The notes beneath the pieces were generated by a model, which did not search any database, was not told the DNA's origin, and was given only the letters and a program-made list of their open reading frames with translations. This document shows, piece by piece, positions 1-12,139 of a stretch of 64,000 nucleotides of DNA. Origin of the DNA: Mesorhabditis belari (Eukaryota > Nematoda > Chromadorea > Rhabditida > Rhabditidae); NCBI GenBank assembly GCA_958450365.1, contig CAUEEP010000903.1:310001-374000 (forward strand), in the 5' to 3' direction. The translations under genes were made by a program, and so were the position numbers. Position 1 is the first letter of the stretch. Every line of letters starts with the position of its first letter.

Positions 1-1733
1 AAAAAGGATTGTCCGGATACCGTTCTCTTGAGATCTTGTCAAAGAAATCTGTTGGTTTTTTGGGAGAAGAGCGAAATTGATAGAATAAACAAGAAATAGG
101 CTTGAGTGTCTCAATGACAAGACTTTTCAGGAATCAAACCCAACAAGAATTCGTCGAGGCCCAAGGAAAAATCAGCGGACTCGAGAGGGAAATGTGGGTG
201 AAATCAAAAATCAAGAATTCAAGCTCATCTTTTTTGGATTTTGAGTAGTGGGTAATTTGAGTATTCAGCGCAAGAGAGCGGAACGAAACGAAGGACAAAG
301 ACGTCGAGATGAGTCGATTGACAGCAAAAATGGCTCAAATCGAGGCGAATTTAATGGGGAAAATCACCGAGACGAAAAGGAAGAACGACGACCTCGAAGC
401 ACAATTGTACTAATTTTGAAATTTTCTTTTTGACAAGCTCAATATATAGTAAAAATCCGAACTTTTTTCAGAAGAACTCAAAATACGGAAGCAAGAGACG
501 GAAAAGCCAAGATTCGAGAGCTTGAAGGGAAAATCAACGCGTTGCAGAGCAAGACCTCTGACCCGGAAACCCAAATGTGAGTCTATTTGGTATCTCTTGT
601 GGACTGCGACTTGAGAAAACAGTCTTTTTTGACCCTTTTTTTGAAAACACCCATTTCAGTCAATCCAATCAACTCCCCTCTTAACAATTTAAAAGAGAAA
701 ACAAAATGGCCGAAATCAAGAGGTTGCGGGCAGATTTATGGGTTTTTTTAAGGAAATAGATTGAGTATTTGTCTAAAGGATCTGGACTAATGTTTTCCGA
801 AGAAATTCAGAAACCGGACCATGAATCTCTTGGATCTGTATCGGGATGGATGGTCGTATTTGGCAAAAACCGCTTCTTGGTACAAGGTTTGGTGGATGTT
901 GTGAATGAGGATTATCTTCATCTCAAGGCTTTCGATCAAAATATGAGATTCGATGAAGCCGTGGCATATTGTGCAGGCCAAAAGGGCCATTTAGTCACAA
1001 TTCACAGTCAGGAAGAGAACGATTTTGTTCAGAAACTCGGTAAGAAATCGAAATGATTCAATTCTGAAAATTCATGATTTTCGTAGAAATTTATGTTTTA
1101 TAAACCAAAAACAATCGATATTTATTTCAGGGAAAACTGTTACTTCGGATTGGGTGTTCTGGATCGGACTGAAGGTTGAATTTTTCTTATTGAAAGACAT
1201 AAATAAATATATAGAAACTAATGATTCTTTCAGCTATTTTCGGAAGGCTTTTTGTGAAAAAATGATTCGTTTGACTGATAGTTCTTTGATAGAAATAATG
1301 GTTTCAATTGGGAAACTAGAAGAATTTCAGGAAGAAAAAAGGAAAATCGGATCGAAATATCAATGTCTAAACATAAAAATTTCTTTATCCAGAGCAATCC
1401 GAACAAAGAAAATGCTTTTGAATGGACGGATGGAAGTTCGGTGGATTTCACGAATTGGGATGAAGGGGAGCCGTATTTGTACACCCACACTTATGTGAGA
1501 TTTTCAACGTGAAATCATCGATATTTATTCCAATTTCCAATGCATAATTTGATCCAAAAATATTTGGATCAATCTTAGGAGATTTCTTTTTGTGAAATAA
1601 GGCAAAGTGTTATATCAAAGGATTTCGATCAGAAATGAACTCATTTCAGCTTGGGAGCTACGATGGGAAATGGCGGGTCTATGCTCCTTTCTACCAGTTG
1701 GGTCTTATCTGCAAAAGTCGCTCTCAATTCTGA
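1..1733 (+). CDS. Coiled-coil C-type lectin, copy A (5' end off window)
   Basis: Multi-exon gene whose first exon, with the signal sequence or anchor, lies left of the window. Exons read: a coiled coil from 131 (EFVEAQGKISGLEREMWVKS), coiled coils at about 300-411 and 470-577 (AKIRELEGKINALQSK), a linker at 690-735, then the CTLD in four exons at about 761-1039, 1130-1173, 1391-1494 and 1650-1733. The CTLD shows the YCAGQKGHLVTIHSQEE helix, the WVFWIGLK strand, FEWTDGSSVDFTNW, and a final GKW...ICK before TGA at 1731. Only the two conserved domain cysteines are evident, and the usual EPN/QPD sugar motif reads EPY. I expect an extracellular recognition protein, but the ligand is unknown. Expression was not assessed. 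The exon-intron layout matches the copies at 15-17, 33-35 and 47-49 kb. Confidence 0.6.
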
Positions 1734-1779
1734 TAAATGCTTTTCGTTCTTTTCTGCGGGACGAAAACCAATAAATCCC

Positions 1780-2200
1780 ATCTTATTCATTTTTCTGAAA
1801 ACACACAACTGCACATTATCTTTTTCTTTATCTCTGAAACCTTTGTTCAAAATCTCATATTAAAAGTTTTCCCAAAAGCCCAGAATTCCGCCTGAAGCTG
1901 CAAGTATTTTGCTCTCTCGTCGCTCCTGAATAGACTACAGTGTGTTTCAAATTCTTAAACGCACCCTCTAAAATAGCGAATTTTGCACTTTGAGCACCGC
2001 TACAACTATTAATCTTTTTCTATTAGAAAGCGCATGTCTTAAAACCTAAAAAACACGAAAAATATGCATACTTTTAAAAGTAAAAATTTTCAAAATAGAA
2101 ACTTTTTGGCAAATCAACCGTTTCAAATTCTTAAACGCACTATGAAAATATTTTTATTTATCGACACAAATTAACAATCGAAGGCAAAAAATCAAAACTA
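1780..2200. repeat. 3' flank of lectin copy A and a direct repeat
   Basis: The stretch after copy A contains a tail that recurs next to other lectin copies (14.8, 20.4, 33.0 and 46.9 kb). A 20-base core, TTTCAAATTCTTAAACGCAC, then occurs twice about 177 bp apart (1945 and 2122). Its first copy begins ACAGTGTG, which resembles a DNA-transposon end. No coding exon was recognised. Confidence 0.4.
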
Positions 2201-3840
2201 AGAGGTCCCGAGAAGAGATAAGATTTCAGAAGATGGGGATATGCTCAGAAGTAGTATGTTTGAAGATATTCTGCAATTGGGCTGCGGAAACAGGAAGGAT
2301 AGAAGGGAGGGGCGTTTTCAAGTTTGCTTTGCGAGTGAGAAAGTGGTCTGAAGCTAAGACAATATGCACAACAGAATTGGCAAACACGATTTGCAACAAT
2401 TTGACTTGTCTCAAGGTTCACATACCTAAAACCATTTGAGAGAAGAAGTTAGTAAGAAAGATTGCGAACTTGATGATAGGGGAGATGCTCGGTTAAAATA
2501 TGTAATCCATAAATTTTGAGTTTGAGCATAAGAATTCCAAACTCAACTATCGAGCTGGCTAGTTGCAAGATGAGCTGAGAGTCGAGTTGAAAGAACTCAC
2601 AAATGTTATCAATCGTGCGGAAATTCAGTGCCAAATTGAAGAAAACAATTCGGAAGGGAACGCGTTCTCGGCCCACACATGTCCGGACGAAAATCCAAGA
2701 TAAGAGGTGTTCTTTGAGTTAATAGGCGACAAAGCAGGAATTCGTCTTTATTTGACACGCTTCACCCAATGAGATTCCAATGAAAATCTACGTTTAAGAG
2801 AGGAAGTCGAGTTGCCTTTCTTCTTTTCAATTATTATTCTAATTGATCCATTTCTAGTAGGGTTGCAATTACGGTCTACAAGACTATAAAACGTTTCAGT
2901 TGAAGCTGCCTCTTTTCAATTTTGTTTCAGAGCCGCGTCTTTGGCGATTTCATCTACGCGGCAAATGGCAAATTGAATGAGCTACAATATGTATGCTTGT
3001 GTCAGCCATAAATATAGAGACTGTAACTTTTGACATTTCCAAAAAGACTTTGCAACAAGTGCTTGCCAACAACGAGGATCTCAGACATTTGGATTGAAAG
3101 CTCAAGTTGGGTGGGGGGATTCGGGCGTCTTAATTAAGGAGCAATTTTGAGCTGATGAATCTATGTGATGCTAGTGATACAGATAGCTAAAGGCATTGTG
3201 TCTCTTTTCTGATATCCCTTGAGCTATCTGTTCAGGAATCGTTGAGAGGCTCCTGGTCAGTCCAACTCCTTGGTTCGAACGCTTCGTTCGTTTCGATGAA
3301 CAAAAAGAATAAATTTCAAGGGATCAATGGCAGCTAAAATGTAAAATTACAACTCAAAATTTACATGTACTTTTGACAAAACCCGAGTAAATCAAAAATT
3401 TTTGGCTTCCTCCATTTTGCATCGTTTATTGGTGTTCCCCGTTCATCTTTCACCAATTTACCCTTATAGAAACGATGTTGGGTAATAATTCTCATTCACA
3501 GAAATTGCCTCATCCATTACAGGGTCCGCCGGAATTAGCGCTACCTTCTTACATTAAATGCTCAAAATATTCTCCGTTTACTTCAATATTGCTGGGTCGC
3601 GTTCGAACTATGGTCGGCCATCGACCACCGAAATCTCACTCGAAGCCCGACTCAAAGCGACTTTGAGCTGTCCAACCTGAATCTGGTACAGGAGATACGG
3701 CTTTGAGCTCTTACAGGGGAACCCTTTGAAGTTAGATTCCAGGAGCGGGCTGAGTCTGAGATGTAAACACACCCTAGTTAAGGGCATCCCGAAACTGCTT
3801 TCGAATCCTTATCATGTGGGTGTGCCTCGGTGGCCCAGTC
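2201..3840 (+). repeat. Left arm of a long inverted repeat
   Basis: This segment reappears in reverse complement at 31011-32667, with about 27 kb between the arms. Small indels and substitutions separate the two arms. Protein-like stretches occur on both strands. One on the + strand near 3010-3110 reads TFDISKKTLQQVLANNEDL and then meets TGA where the other arm has TGG, so this arm looks the more decayed. At its inner end it carries the first bases of a tRNA-like SINE head, directly followed by the LINE. No complete gene was found inside. Confidence 0.75.
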
Positions 3841-3847
3841 TTAGCTG

Positions 3848-6700
3848 TGTACAATTTTTGTCCAGATCTCTCTCTTATGTTTTTGCCTTTTGTGAGACTT
3901 GGCTGAATGAAAACACTCCATCTTCTATCTTAAACCCCGCCTTTAGCTATTCCATAATTCGTTGTGACCTTTCATGATATCAAAGTTCGAGGTGGTGGTG
4001 TTATCCTATTCATTCGCCGTTCTTATAACTTTATCCCTGTTACTAATCAATCAGTCTCAGGTTGCGAGATAATCATTGTTGATATATTCGCTCATTCAGA
4101 TTCCCCCTCGCATATCTTTATTGTTTATCGTCCCCCACATGTTAACAACCAGGGCTCTTTCCATCTTTTTACATTTCTTGAAGATTACTTGCTACCAAAT
4201 CATCCAAATTTCCTTCTTGGCGATTTTAATTTTCCTTTAACTGTTTCTTCAGGACTTTTACCTAATTTATCGCGTTTTCCGCATTTAGAAAATTTCCTGT
4301 CAGCCAACTTAGAAATTTTAAACAAATTTCCTACTTTCAGGAAAAGTTCCCATATTTTAGACCTATTTTTAACCGATTCCCCTCATTTAATTTCAGCTAT
4401 TTCATCATGTCCTCCCATTCGTGGTGCCGACCATTTTTCTATGTCTTTTAATTTAATTCTGCATCATTTTACCTCTCTAAAAGGACCGGATGATGGTAAC
4501 CGTGCCTTTTGGAGAGGTAATTTCGGTGCTGTCTGTCTTTCTTTAGCGCTCTACAATGCAAGGTTTCTTCCCCGGCTAGAGATGGACGTCAACGAGTGTT
4601 ATGCCGACTTCTTTGAAGAGATGAAATCGCTGTTGGACGAAAATGTACCTATTTCAACCAGGTCTACCTTTTCTTACCCCAGTCACATATCTCGAGCTAG
4701 GCAAAGGTTAGAAACAGCTTGGCGTTATCGCGATTCCCTCCATTACGCATATCTAGAAAACAAGCTAACTAAGTTTGTGAAGAAATTCGAGGCCAATATT
4801 GAACGGAAATCCGTTTTTAGTCCTAGTCCCAAGGCTTTTTACTCATACATCTATTCTAAGATTAACCCAAACCACGATTCCTCTATTAAATGCATATTTG
4901 ACCCTCTTCGCAACTCGTTGATTTTCGAAAATCACAAAATTGCTAATTCCTTTGCTCAATATTTCTCCAGCGTTTTTGTAGTTGACGATGGTAGTTGCAT
5001 CCCTGCTCTTCCCGCCCCAGCACATACTTGCGCGACCCTAATCGTCACACCAAGACTTGTAGAAACAGCAATTAGTAAGCTTAGCAATAAGACTTCTTGC
5101 ACCCCAGACGGAATACCCTCTTTTGTTATACGGAAAACTAAGTTTCAAATATCACCACTACTTGCTAAACTTTTTAATCTGTCACTTCTGACGGCTAAGA
5201 TCCCTAAATTTTGGAAAGACTCAACAATTTCGCCACTTTTTAAGAAAGGAGAGCGGAACGCGCTTGCAAATTATAGACCCATCGCGCTCACCTCCTCCAT
5301 TTCTAAAGTCTTAGAAATAATTATTCGCGACCACATTAATCATTATCTAAATGAACATAATCTAATTGATAAAAATCAATTCGGCTTTCTTAAAATAGCT
5401 CTACCTCCGACCAGCTAGTTCTCTGTGCGCATGACTGGCTTCTAGCTAAAGCCAAAAACGACCAAACTAGCAGCGTTTTCATTGATTTTTCCAAAGCATT
5501 CGATTCGGTTAATCATAGATTTTTAATCGCCAAACTAAATTGACTAGGTGTCCCCATATCCATCACTAATTGGATTGCAAATTGGCTTACCGAAAGGACT
5601 TTTCGCGTCCGCTTAGGCTCGACTTTTTCGTAGGACTTCCCCATTAGTAGTGGAGTGCCCCAAGGGAGCGTTCTTGATCCTATTTATATTAATGACATTA
5701 ACAGTTCGATATTCCTAGGCACAAAAGTCCGACTCTACGCCGATGACCTTAAAATTTATAGGGTACTTCCGTCCCAGAGCCTCATCCCTGATTTTACCCT
5801 TCTCCAGAAGGATCTTAATTTGATCCTTCTGTGGAGTAAATTCCGGAAACTTAACATTGCGCCGGACAAATGCAAACACGTTGCATTTGGTTCATTACAT
5901 ATCCCTTTAAATTTGGGGGACCTACAATTACCACAAAGATTGGCCGATGATCCTGTAAAAGATCTTGGTATACCGTTAGTTCCCTTTCTAAAATTTGATC
6001 CTCGCATAAACTACATTTCCAAAAAAGCCTCTAGAATTTCTAATATAATACTTCGCGCCATTTGTTTCCCTAAAATCGCGACTTATCGCAGGGCTTTTAT
6101 TGCCGGCCTTTGCTCGAGTATGCCACCATCGTATGGTCACCTTCCATTAAGAAACTTATCACCTTGGTGGAAAATGTCCAATGACGTTTCACTAAAAAAG
6201 CATACACTCGTTGTTTCCCTTCTTCTCTTATTCCAAATTATGAGACTAGACTTATAGTTTTTGATTTAAAACCCCTTTTATATCGCCGTATTTACTTTGA
6301 TCTTATTTTTGCTATAAAATCCTTTCCCACCCTAAGTCGCATCCAGAATTTCAAAGCCTCTTGAAAGTTGTGGAAATTCCTAGAAGTACACGTAGTCATC
6401 CTTATCGAATTTCGGTCGGTTCCCATCCTCATCATCTTTCCCTTTATTATTCTTTTGCGAACCGTATTAGTAGGGTTTGGAATAAGCTCCCGTCTGGTAT
6501 CTTCTCGTCTGTAGGAAAATTCAAAGTATCTGTAAACGGATTAGATCTTATTGCCATGTCAAATCTGCCCTGTATTTAATCTTTTTGTACCTGTGTTTCC
6601 TAACTGTAACCTTACTGTACTATTTGTAGTTTTCTTTCTTTTTTTGTGAAAGTATTGTAGCAATATGTTATATGCGGTTATTATTATCAGATTCGCTTCT
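3848..6700 (+). mobile_element. Decayed CR1/jockey-type LINE (endonuclease and reverse transcriptase)
   Basis: Non-LTR retrotransposon remnant. An AP-type endonuclease starts near 3870 in one frame (CETWLNE) and continues from 3964 in another, with VILFIRR, IFIVYRPP and the GDFNF motif. Reverse transcriptase follows: FKKGERNALANYRPIALTS, then after a frameshift near 5395 FIDFSKAFDSVNH, and after more damage VPQGSVL and the catalytic YADDLK near 5735. A 3' coding tail with several stops reaches about 6580, and the element ends in an AT-rich tail with a short TTATTATTA run. The 5' end is truncated and at least three frameshifts or stops are visible, so it is inactive. The CR1/jockey assignment rests on motif style only. 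Confidence 0.85.
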
Positions 6701-6739
6701 ATTCGCCCCGTGAGTTAAGCATATATATATATAAGAAAT

Positions 6740-6887
6740 CCCTATATTGCTTGGCAAAAAATTTCTTGTTTGATTTTATCTTTTCTCATCAATTCTGCTT
6801 ATTTAGTAGCCTTTTCCTTTATTTTTCACTTGTTCTTCGGCAAAAAATTCACTTACTTTGTAGGCATTCAATCGTCTAGCAACCGAA
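6740..6887 (+). promoter_or_regulatory. Conserved 5' module of the coiled-coil lectin family
   Basis: About 150 bp upstream of the exon starting MDN are shared with 60421-60570 in the same orientation, and in reverse complement with 50010-50100 and 59050-59165. It contains pyrimidine-rich runs with TTAGTAGC and TTTGTAGGCA, and ends just before an ATG. It is probably the promoter/5' UTR and possibly an acceptor for leader trans-splicing. That role is inferred from position and conservation only. Confidence 0.4.
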
Positions 6888-7784
6888 ATGGACAATCGCT
6901 CGAATCCCCAACGCCAAGCCGATTTGTGAGTTTTTCGCCAAATCTTTGCTTCTATGAAAAACAGTCTTTAATTTGATTGAAAGAGTTTAGGGAAGAAATA
7001 AAAAAGGAGATGAGTCAATTGGCAGCAAAAATTTCCCAAAACGAGGCGTATCTAATGGGGAAAATCGCGAAGTTGGAGGCTGATTTGATTGACGAAAGGG
7101 AGAGAAATCGAGAATTGGAAACGAAAATCGCCGAGACGAAAGGGGCCGAGATTTATTTCAGTGAAAACTGTTCCTTCGAATTGGGCGTTCTGGATCGGAC
7201 TGAAGGTTGAATTTTTCTTATTGAAAGACATAAATAAGTATATAGAAAGTAATGATTCTTTCAGCCATTGTCAGAAGGCGCTCTGTGAAAAAATGATTCG
7301 TTTCACTGATAGTTCTTTGACAGAAATCTGAAATGATAGAAATTTATAGAAATCTAATTTGAATTGAGAAATTAGAATAGTTTTAAAATGGAAAAAAATA
7401 TGGTTGAAATAGCAATAGTGAAACATAAAAATTTCTTGATTCAGAGAAATCCGAACAAAGGAAATGCTTTTGAATGGATGGATGGAAGTTCGGTGGATTT
7501 CACGAATTGGTATCTGGGAGAGCCGGATTCGAGAGCCCACGCTTTGGTGAGATTTTCAACGTGAAATCATCAACATTTATTCCAATTTGCGATGCATAAT
7601 TAATCCAAAAATATTTCGATCAATCTGCGGAAATTTCTTTTAATGAAATAGCGCAAATTGTTTTATCAAAGGATTTCCATCAGAAATGAACGCATTTCAG
7701 TTTAATAGCCACACTGGGAAATGGGCTCAGTTACCTCCTACCTATCATGCAGCTTTTATCTGCAAAAGGAGCTCTCAATTCTGA
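6888..7784 (+). pseudogene. Coiled-coil C-type lectin, internally deleted copy
   Basis: It starts with a short exon (MDNRSNPQRQADL), followed by a coiled-coil exon from 6989 (EKIKKEM-like, then LMGKIAKLEADLIDERERN). At about 7145 the coil runs directly into the CTLD second exon (VLDRTEG in the frame read there), so the first CTLD exon with the conserved SIHSQEE helix is missing. Later CTLD exons are recognisable: NKGNAFEWMDGSSVDFTNW near 7450 with EPD, and GKWAQ...ICKRSSQF before TGA at 7782. The deletion junction suggests recombination between short similarities. Probably non-functional. Confidence 0.6.
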
Positions 7785-7849
7785 TCAATATCTTATGTTC
7801 CTTTCTATGGCCAGAATCAATAAATCCCATTTTATTCAATCTTCGGAAA

Positions 7850-8735
7850 ACACACAACTGCACATTATCGTTGGTTTTCGTCAGTTTTTAATTTTTATTC
7901 ATTCGATTCTTTCACTGATTGATTAGACATATTTTGAAAGGTTTATTCCAAATTGAATCATATTTACCAAATCAGTAACCATTGGAATTCTAGCGCTTAA
8001 ACTACTTTATATTAAAATCTCCTAAGTCTGCCAACTTCTCAATCTTCTTCTTAAACTTGATAAATTATCTCCTACTTTCAAAAATTGCCTGATTTGTGTA
8101 ATGTTCGTTCACTATAAAGTAACTGTGATATATTATATGGTCGAATAAATCTATGATGGAAAAATTTAAAGTATCATTATTTTTGCTGAAGATTCAATTT
8201 CAAAGTTCATAGAAAAGCACAAAAATCTTTATTAGCTAAGTGGTTCCATCATTTTGCCCGTTTGGTTTCGATTGAAAAGAATGGCCATTGAAAGGACAAA
8301 AGACGATTGGAGGTTCAAAATGATCGAATTCACTATTCCGGCAGAGAAACTTTAGCCGATGGGAGGGTTACTTTAAATGTAGCGAGAATTAAATGAAAAG
8401 TCTATGCATCATCTTTGTAATCTTACTCAAATTGAATATCCACTGCTTTGTGGTCCTTTTCATCCCATAACAAAGGAAAAGAAACCATTCACCCATTTCT
8501 TGACTCGAAATGACGAGGCTCATTTAAAATAGTCTATATTGGACTGGTAGGACCTTTCTCATAGAGGGTGCCGGTCTAATGACTGAAGCTATCTACCAAA
8601 GTAAACCGAATGAATCTTTGGATCACCAAGAAATACATTTCGATCAATAAAAGATGTCCTTTAATTTAATTTTATTTAAAATTTAACAAAAACAGTTTTT
8701 CTAACCAGTCATGACTCGTTTTCAACTCGCATTTA
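7850..8735. other. Gene-free stretch
   Basis: After the lectin 3' flank (to about 7870) I see AT-rich sequence with no convincing exon, repeat partner or RNA gene. Confidence 0.4.
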
Positions 8736-8739
8736 GCTT

Positions 8740-9076
8740 GCTTGAACATTTAGAGGGCTCGACTTGTGGTGATTCTTCTTGTAATCAGCTTTTTCTCGGC
8801 TCTTTGTGATTTATTCCAAATGGCCAGAGCAGTACCGACTTCTGGTAGCGTCAAATGCCGCCCAGCACCATTGACCCGTTTCCGTTTTCGATTCTCGAGT
8901 TGTTTGAGAAGTGCTTTTGGTTTTCACCTATCTTGAATCGACGATCGTGATACTCCAAAATGTTTGGAAAATTCTCTGATTGGAGTTCTTCTTGGCGTAT
9001 TTAATCACTTCGAGTTTGAAATTCACGTCAAAGGCTTCCCGCTCCTCTTGCACTCTCAAATCCTCGGCTTCAAATG
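8740..9076 (-). pseudogene. pogo/Tc5-type transposase N-terminus, decayed
   Basis: Read on the minus strand, the piece gives an N-terminal helix-turn-helix typical of Brinker/CENP-B/Tc5-like transposases: FKLEVIKYAKKNSNQR, then after a one-base shift EFSKHFGVSRSSIQDR, a stop, and VNGAGRHLTLPEVGTALAIW. The order (first HTH, then the GAGR-x-LTLPE linker that precedes the second HTH) matches the family as I know it. Frameshifts and the stop show it is dead. No DDE catalytic domain and no terminal repeats were found. Confidence 0.6.
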
Positions 9077-9850
9077 GGAAGAACGAATGAGGCGAATGAG
9101 GAAAATTATAACTTTGTTACAATTGTGCTTCGAGATCGTCGTTCTTGCTTTTCGTCTCGGGTACTTTCCATCCCACCGAGACAAACCTTTTTCATTTTAT
9201 GTCTGATAACAAAATCGAGGGCACAAGTGAGAAAATATAGAGCGTAAACGACGAATGGATCTTGGAAGTACATCCAGCCACTATAAAGCTGATTTTGGCA
9301 GAGTTCACCCAAATAACCGATCGCAAATCGAAGGGCGTACGGTATGAGAACTTGGAGATAAGGCAATCGCATTGAGTATCGGAAATAGGCACCGTCAAAA
9401 GCAAGCGCAAAGAAACGACTGAATCGGTGAAATTGTTAACCGATCAGATGGGTTTCCGTCATTTAAAGGTAATGTAAAAGTTAGAGTTTTCTCAGAGTAA
9501 AACTCTAAACCACACCCAATCCGTACCCTTTGCTTTCTTTTCCTGCTCTTAAAAGTTGCAAAACCGTATTGAAGCTGGCTTTGGGGGTGGCTACTTTGCG
9601 CCAAATTTTATGTGCAACTTAGGGCAATCTTTATGATTTTTGTGTCATCTTGTAGATCTTAACAAGTGCAACAAAATGACACCAAGATCATAAAGATTGG
9701 CCTACTTAGAAGAAAGCTATGGTGAGTTGCGGAAAAGACCCAGTTGGCGCAAATTAGCTACCCTCGCTGGCTTTCCCTTACAATTAGATCGGTGCCAAGC
9801 TACCGTACTATGTCTGAATACGATTTTTCTTGTCAGCTGGATCCAGTAAC
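9000..9850. other. Chimeric lectin-family fragments and non-coding DNA
   Basis: Around 9080-9180 lie two short pieces of the coiled-coil lectin family out of order: the 5' leader of the signal exon, and the coiled-coil exon ending in the family's DDLEAQL-type sequence (minus strand). From 9240 to 9850 I recognise nothing. One inverted pair is visible: AACAAGTGCAACAAAATGACACC-like sequence near 9660 against CAACTTAGGG...GTGTCATCTTG near 9615. Confidence 0.4.
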
Positions 9851-9859
9851 TGTAACCAG

Positions 9860-11575
9860 GATACTCAACCACTCAAAAAACAGGAAAAAAAAGTGACCAA
9901 CCTCAATGAAATGGAAAATTGACAATATTGAGACATATCGCTGAGACCATAACGAACAATGTAAAACGAGTTAATTTGTGCGAGCCAAAAAACCATTAGA
10001 TGAGGGCAGCTAAATCTTAGGTTGAGTACTTGATATTGCAAAGTAAAGTTTATTACATTTGAAAGTACAGCTCGAGGTTTACTTACTGAAACTGAGGCAT
10101 CACTTCGCAATAATAAAAAATTGTGACCGTCACTGCATTGAGAAGCTTATTGAAGTTTTCGACGATTGCAAGTAGTCTGAAAGAAAGAAATCCTTTAAAC
10201 AAGAAAATCTTTACCTGATCGGAAGTGTTAATTTATCATTGGTTGCAGCGGAATAAATGGCTAAAGGAGTTGTGAAGAGGGAAAGCACCAATGACTGAAA
10301 ACTTTAGATGCAGAATGCGTGAAAAGATCTGTCCACTCTCGTCGTTCCTTTAGATAAAATCAAATAAAATCGAGACAAACGAACATCAAATTTTAAATCT
10401 TTGACGATTTTTACCCTAAGAATGAATTTTCTTAAAAAGATCTTTTGTTTCGAAAATCTGTTTTTGACTCGCTTACTTGCGGACTCATTTACCTTTTTTG
10501 GTACCACCTCTAACGCTAATTGATTTTAAAATATAAAATAAAGGCAAGTTTTTTAAATATTAAAGAAAAGAAACATTTTCCTTTAAAACTAGCCGTTTTA
10601 CGGTCAGATTGGTAAAGAGCTCGCCATTTGTAAGCGCTTAAAAGGGCAGAGAATGTCAAAGAAGCCAGGAGGGTTCGTGGGCAATTCAGCCAGAAAAAAC
10701 GGATTTTCAAAATAAAAATCTTTTTATGAAGAAGCATTTCTAGGGTAAAAATAATCAAAATGTTCAAATTTGAAGTCCGTTCTTCTCTAACTTCCTTGGT
10801 TCAAGCCGTACAAATGATTCTTGGAGAGGGAACAGAAGTTTTCACCCTGTATTTCGAGAAAGTCACGATTTTGTGTTTGAAATTAGACTTGGACTAAGTG
10901 ATAGCTACCAGGACTCATCTTTAAAAGTACTAGTATACAAAAGTAGTTAATTAAAGCAGTAACTGTCTTTTGAGTTTGCCAAGTAGGCTTTTAACTTTTG
11001 CCAGGGTTTTACGCTATCCAAAGAGTTCCAAATAGGAATCCAGGAATCCAATAGACAATTTTATTCTAAAAGCTGTCGTTGATCTTGATATTGGTATGAA
11101 TCTTGATGAAAACTGGCTGTTAAAACCCGAGCCAACACTAACACTAAACCCAGCAAGGTCTAGTTTTCACAGCTTAGTCGACTCTTCTTTTGAAACCTAG
11201 CTAAACCTATGGACTGGATAGACAGCTAAATGCTGAACCTATGTCTAGACAGAGTCAATTTCTAGAAATGTCTGGAAGCTTTTTTCGTTTGGAGATGTTA
11301 GAAATTGGACTTTCTCTGCCAAAAGCCTTACCACAACTGTCGCATTCTCAAGTACCAGCAGAAAATTCTCGACAAAGTAGTGCTGAATACCGATAGGTTT
11401 TTTCAGCAAACACCACCCAACTTCCATAAAAAAGTACAGCAAAAAGGAATAGATGCCTTAAATTCGTTTTGATTTGCATTTTCATTCAACTCACCCATTA
11501 AGGCAAATCCTATCAATAAAACGATGATGATATCTTGGAATTTTTCCCATATCGTTAGCAAGACCATTTTCACAA
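9860..11575 (-). CDS. Candidate 7TM (serpentine) receptor gene
   Basis: The minus strand from 11575 reads MVLLTIWEKFQDIIIVLLIG and is spliced in phase (donor GTGAGT near 11500) to GIYSFLLYFFMEVGWCLL, giving a long hydrophobic first segment. Later exons include NCPRTLLASLTFSALLSAYK near 10660, SLVLSLFTTPLAIYSAATND near 10280, and RLLAIVENFNKLLNAVTVTI near 10150, which resemble TM6-TM7 of a nematode chemoreceptor. Middle exons were not resolved and a TGA follows FIIAK near 10107, so a broken gene is possible. The TM6-TM7 pair is duplicated near 41.9-42.1 kb. The subfamily cannot be assigned. Confidence 0.4.
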
Positions 11576-11733
11576 TTACAGAATGCTTTTTTTTGCAATT
11601 CCACGCGTTTTTGAGATTGGAAAATGGGTAATTCTTCGCGAGAATTCAATTTTCGTCTCCTACTCGTCTCTGATTGGTCTACTGCTTTGAAGCAAGGGAA
11701 AAAAATGCGTATTGTAACTGTGAACTTATGTTT

Positions 11734-11775
11734 GTCCAGATGTTTGATTCAAGGTCTTGAATCAAACATCTGGAC
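11734..11775. repeat. Perfect 20-bp inverted repeat with a 2-bp centre
   Basis: The arms GTCCAGATGTTTGATTCAAG and its exact complement are separated by only two bases, so a cruciform or long hairpin could form. It lies upstream of the receptor-like gene. Confidence 0.9.
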
Positions 11776-11829
11776 TTAAACGGTAAATTCATTCAAGCTT
11801 GTTATTGAGCGAAAAGTTTATTCCATAAT

Positions 11830-12117
11830 CTGTTAGAAGAATATTCCACAAGTTCACTACCATTTTCCCAGATTCGTCGAAGCGGCCGCCTCAGCCTCCT
11901 CCCTATCGTCTCTCGTGATTCGTTTCCTGAAAATGTCAATGATATTTCTATTTTATTTTAGCATGAAGCAAATTTCCATGCAAATCTAAAAACTATTCAA
12001 AGTCTAGGGAGAAGCGTTTTATGAACTACAATAAACTTTAAAGACTTCCCGGTTCATCAACGCCTCGTTTAAGCCGAAAAGAGCAAGAAGAGCAAAGAAC
12101 AGGATGAGAAGTCTCAT
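11830..12117 (-). CDS. Small secreted peptide, candidate
   Basis: The ATG at 12117 opens an exon encoding MRLLILFFALLALFGLNEAL, a clear signal peptide. A donor (GTCTTT near 12045) and an acceptor (TTTTCAG near 11930) bracket a plausible intron of about 115 nt. The second exon has three competing frames, one open and strongly basic (ending near 11812) and one acidic. None joins perfectly in phase with the donor used here, so the mature peptide is uncertain. No family recognised. Confidence 0.4.
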
Positions 12118-12139
12118 TGTGAAACTGTAAACTAAAAAA

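Noticed and set aside
3010..3115. COMM-domain-like stretch (ISKKTLQQVLANNEDLRHLD)
   Set aside because: The similarity is a vague helix and LDW pattern, with no second supporting exon.
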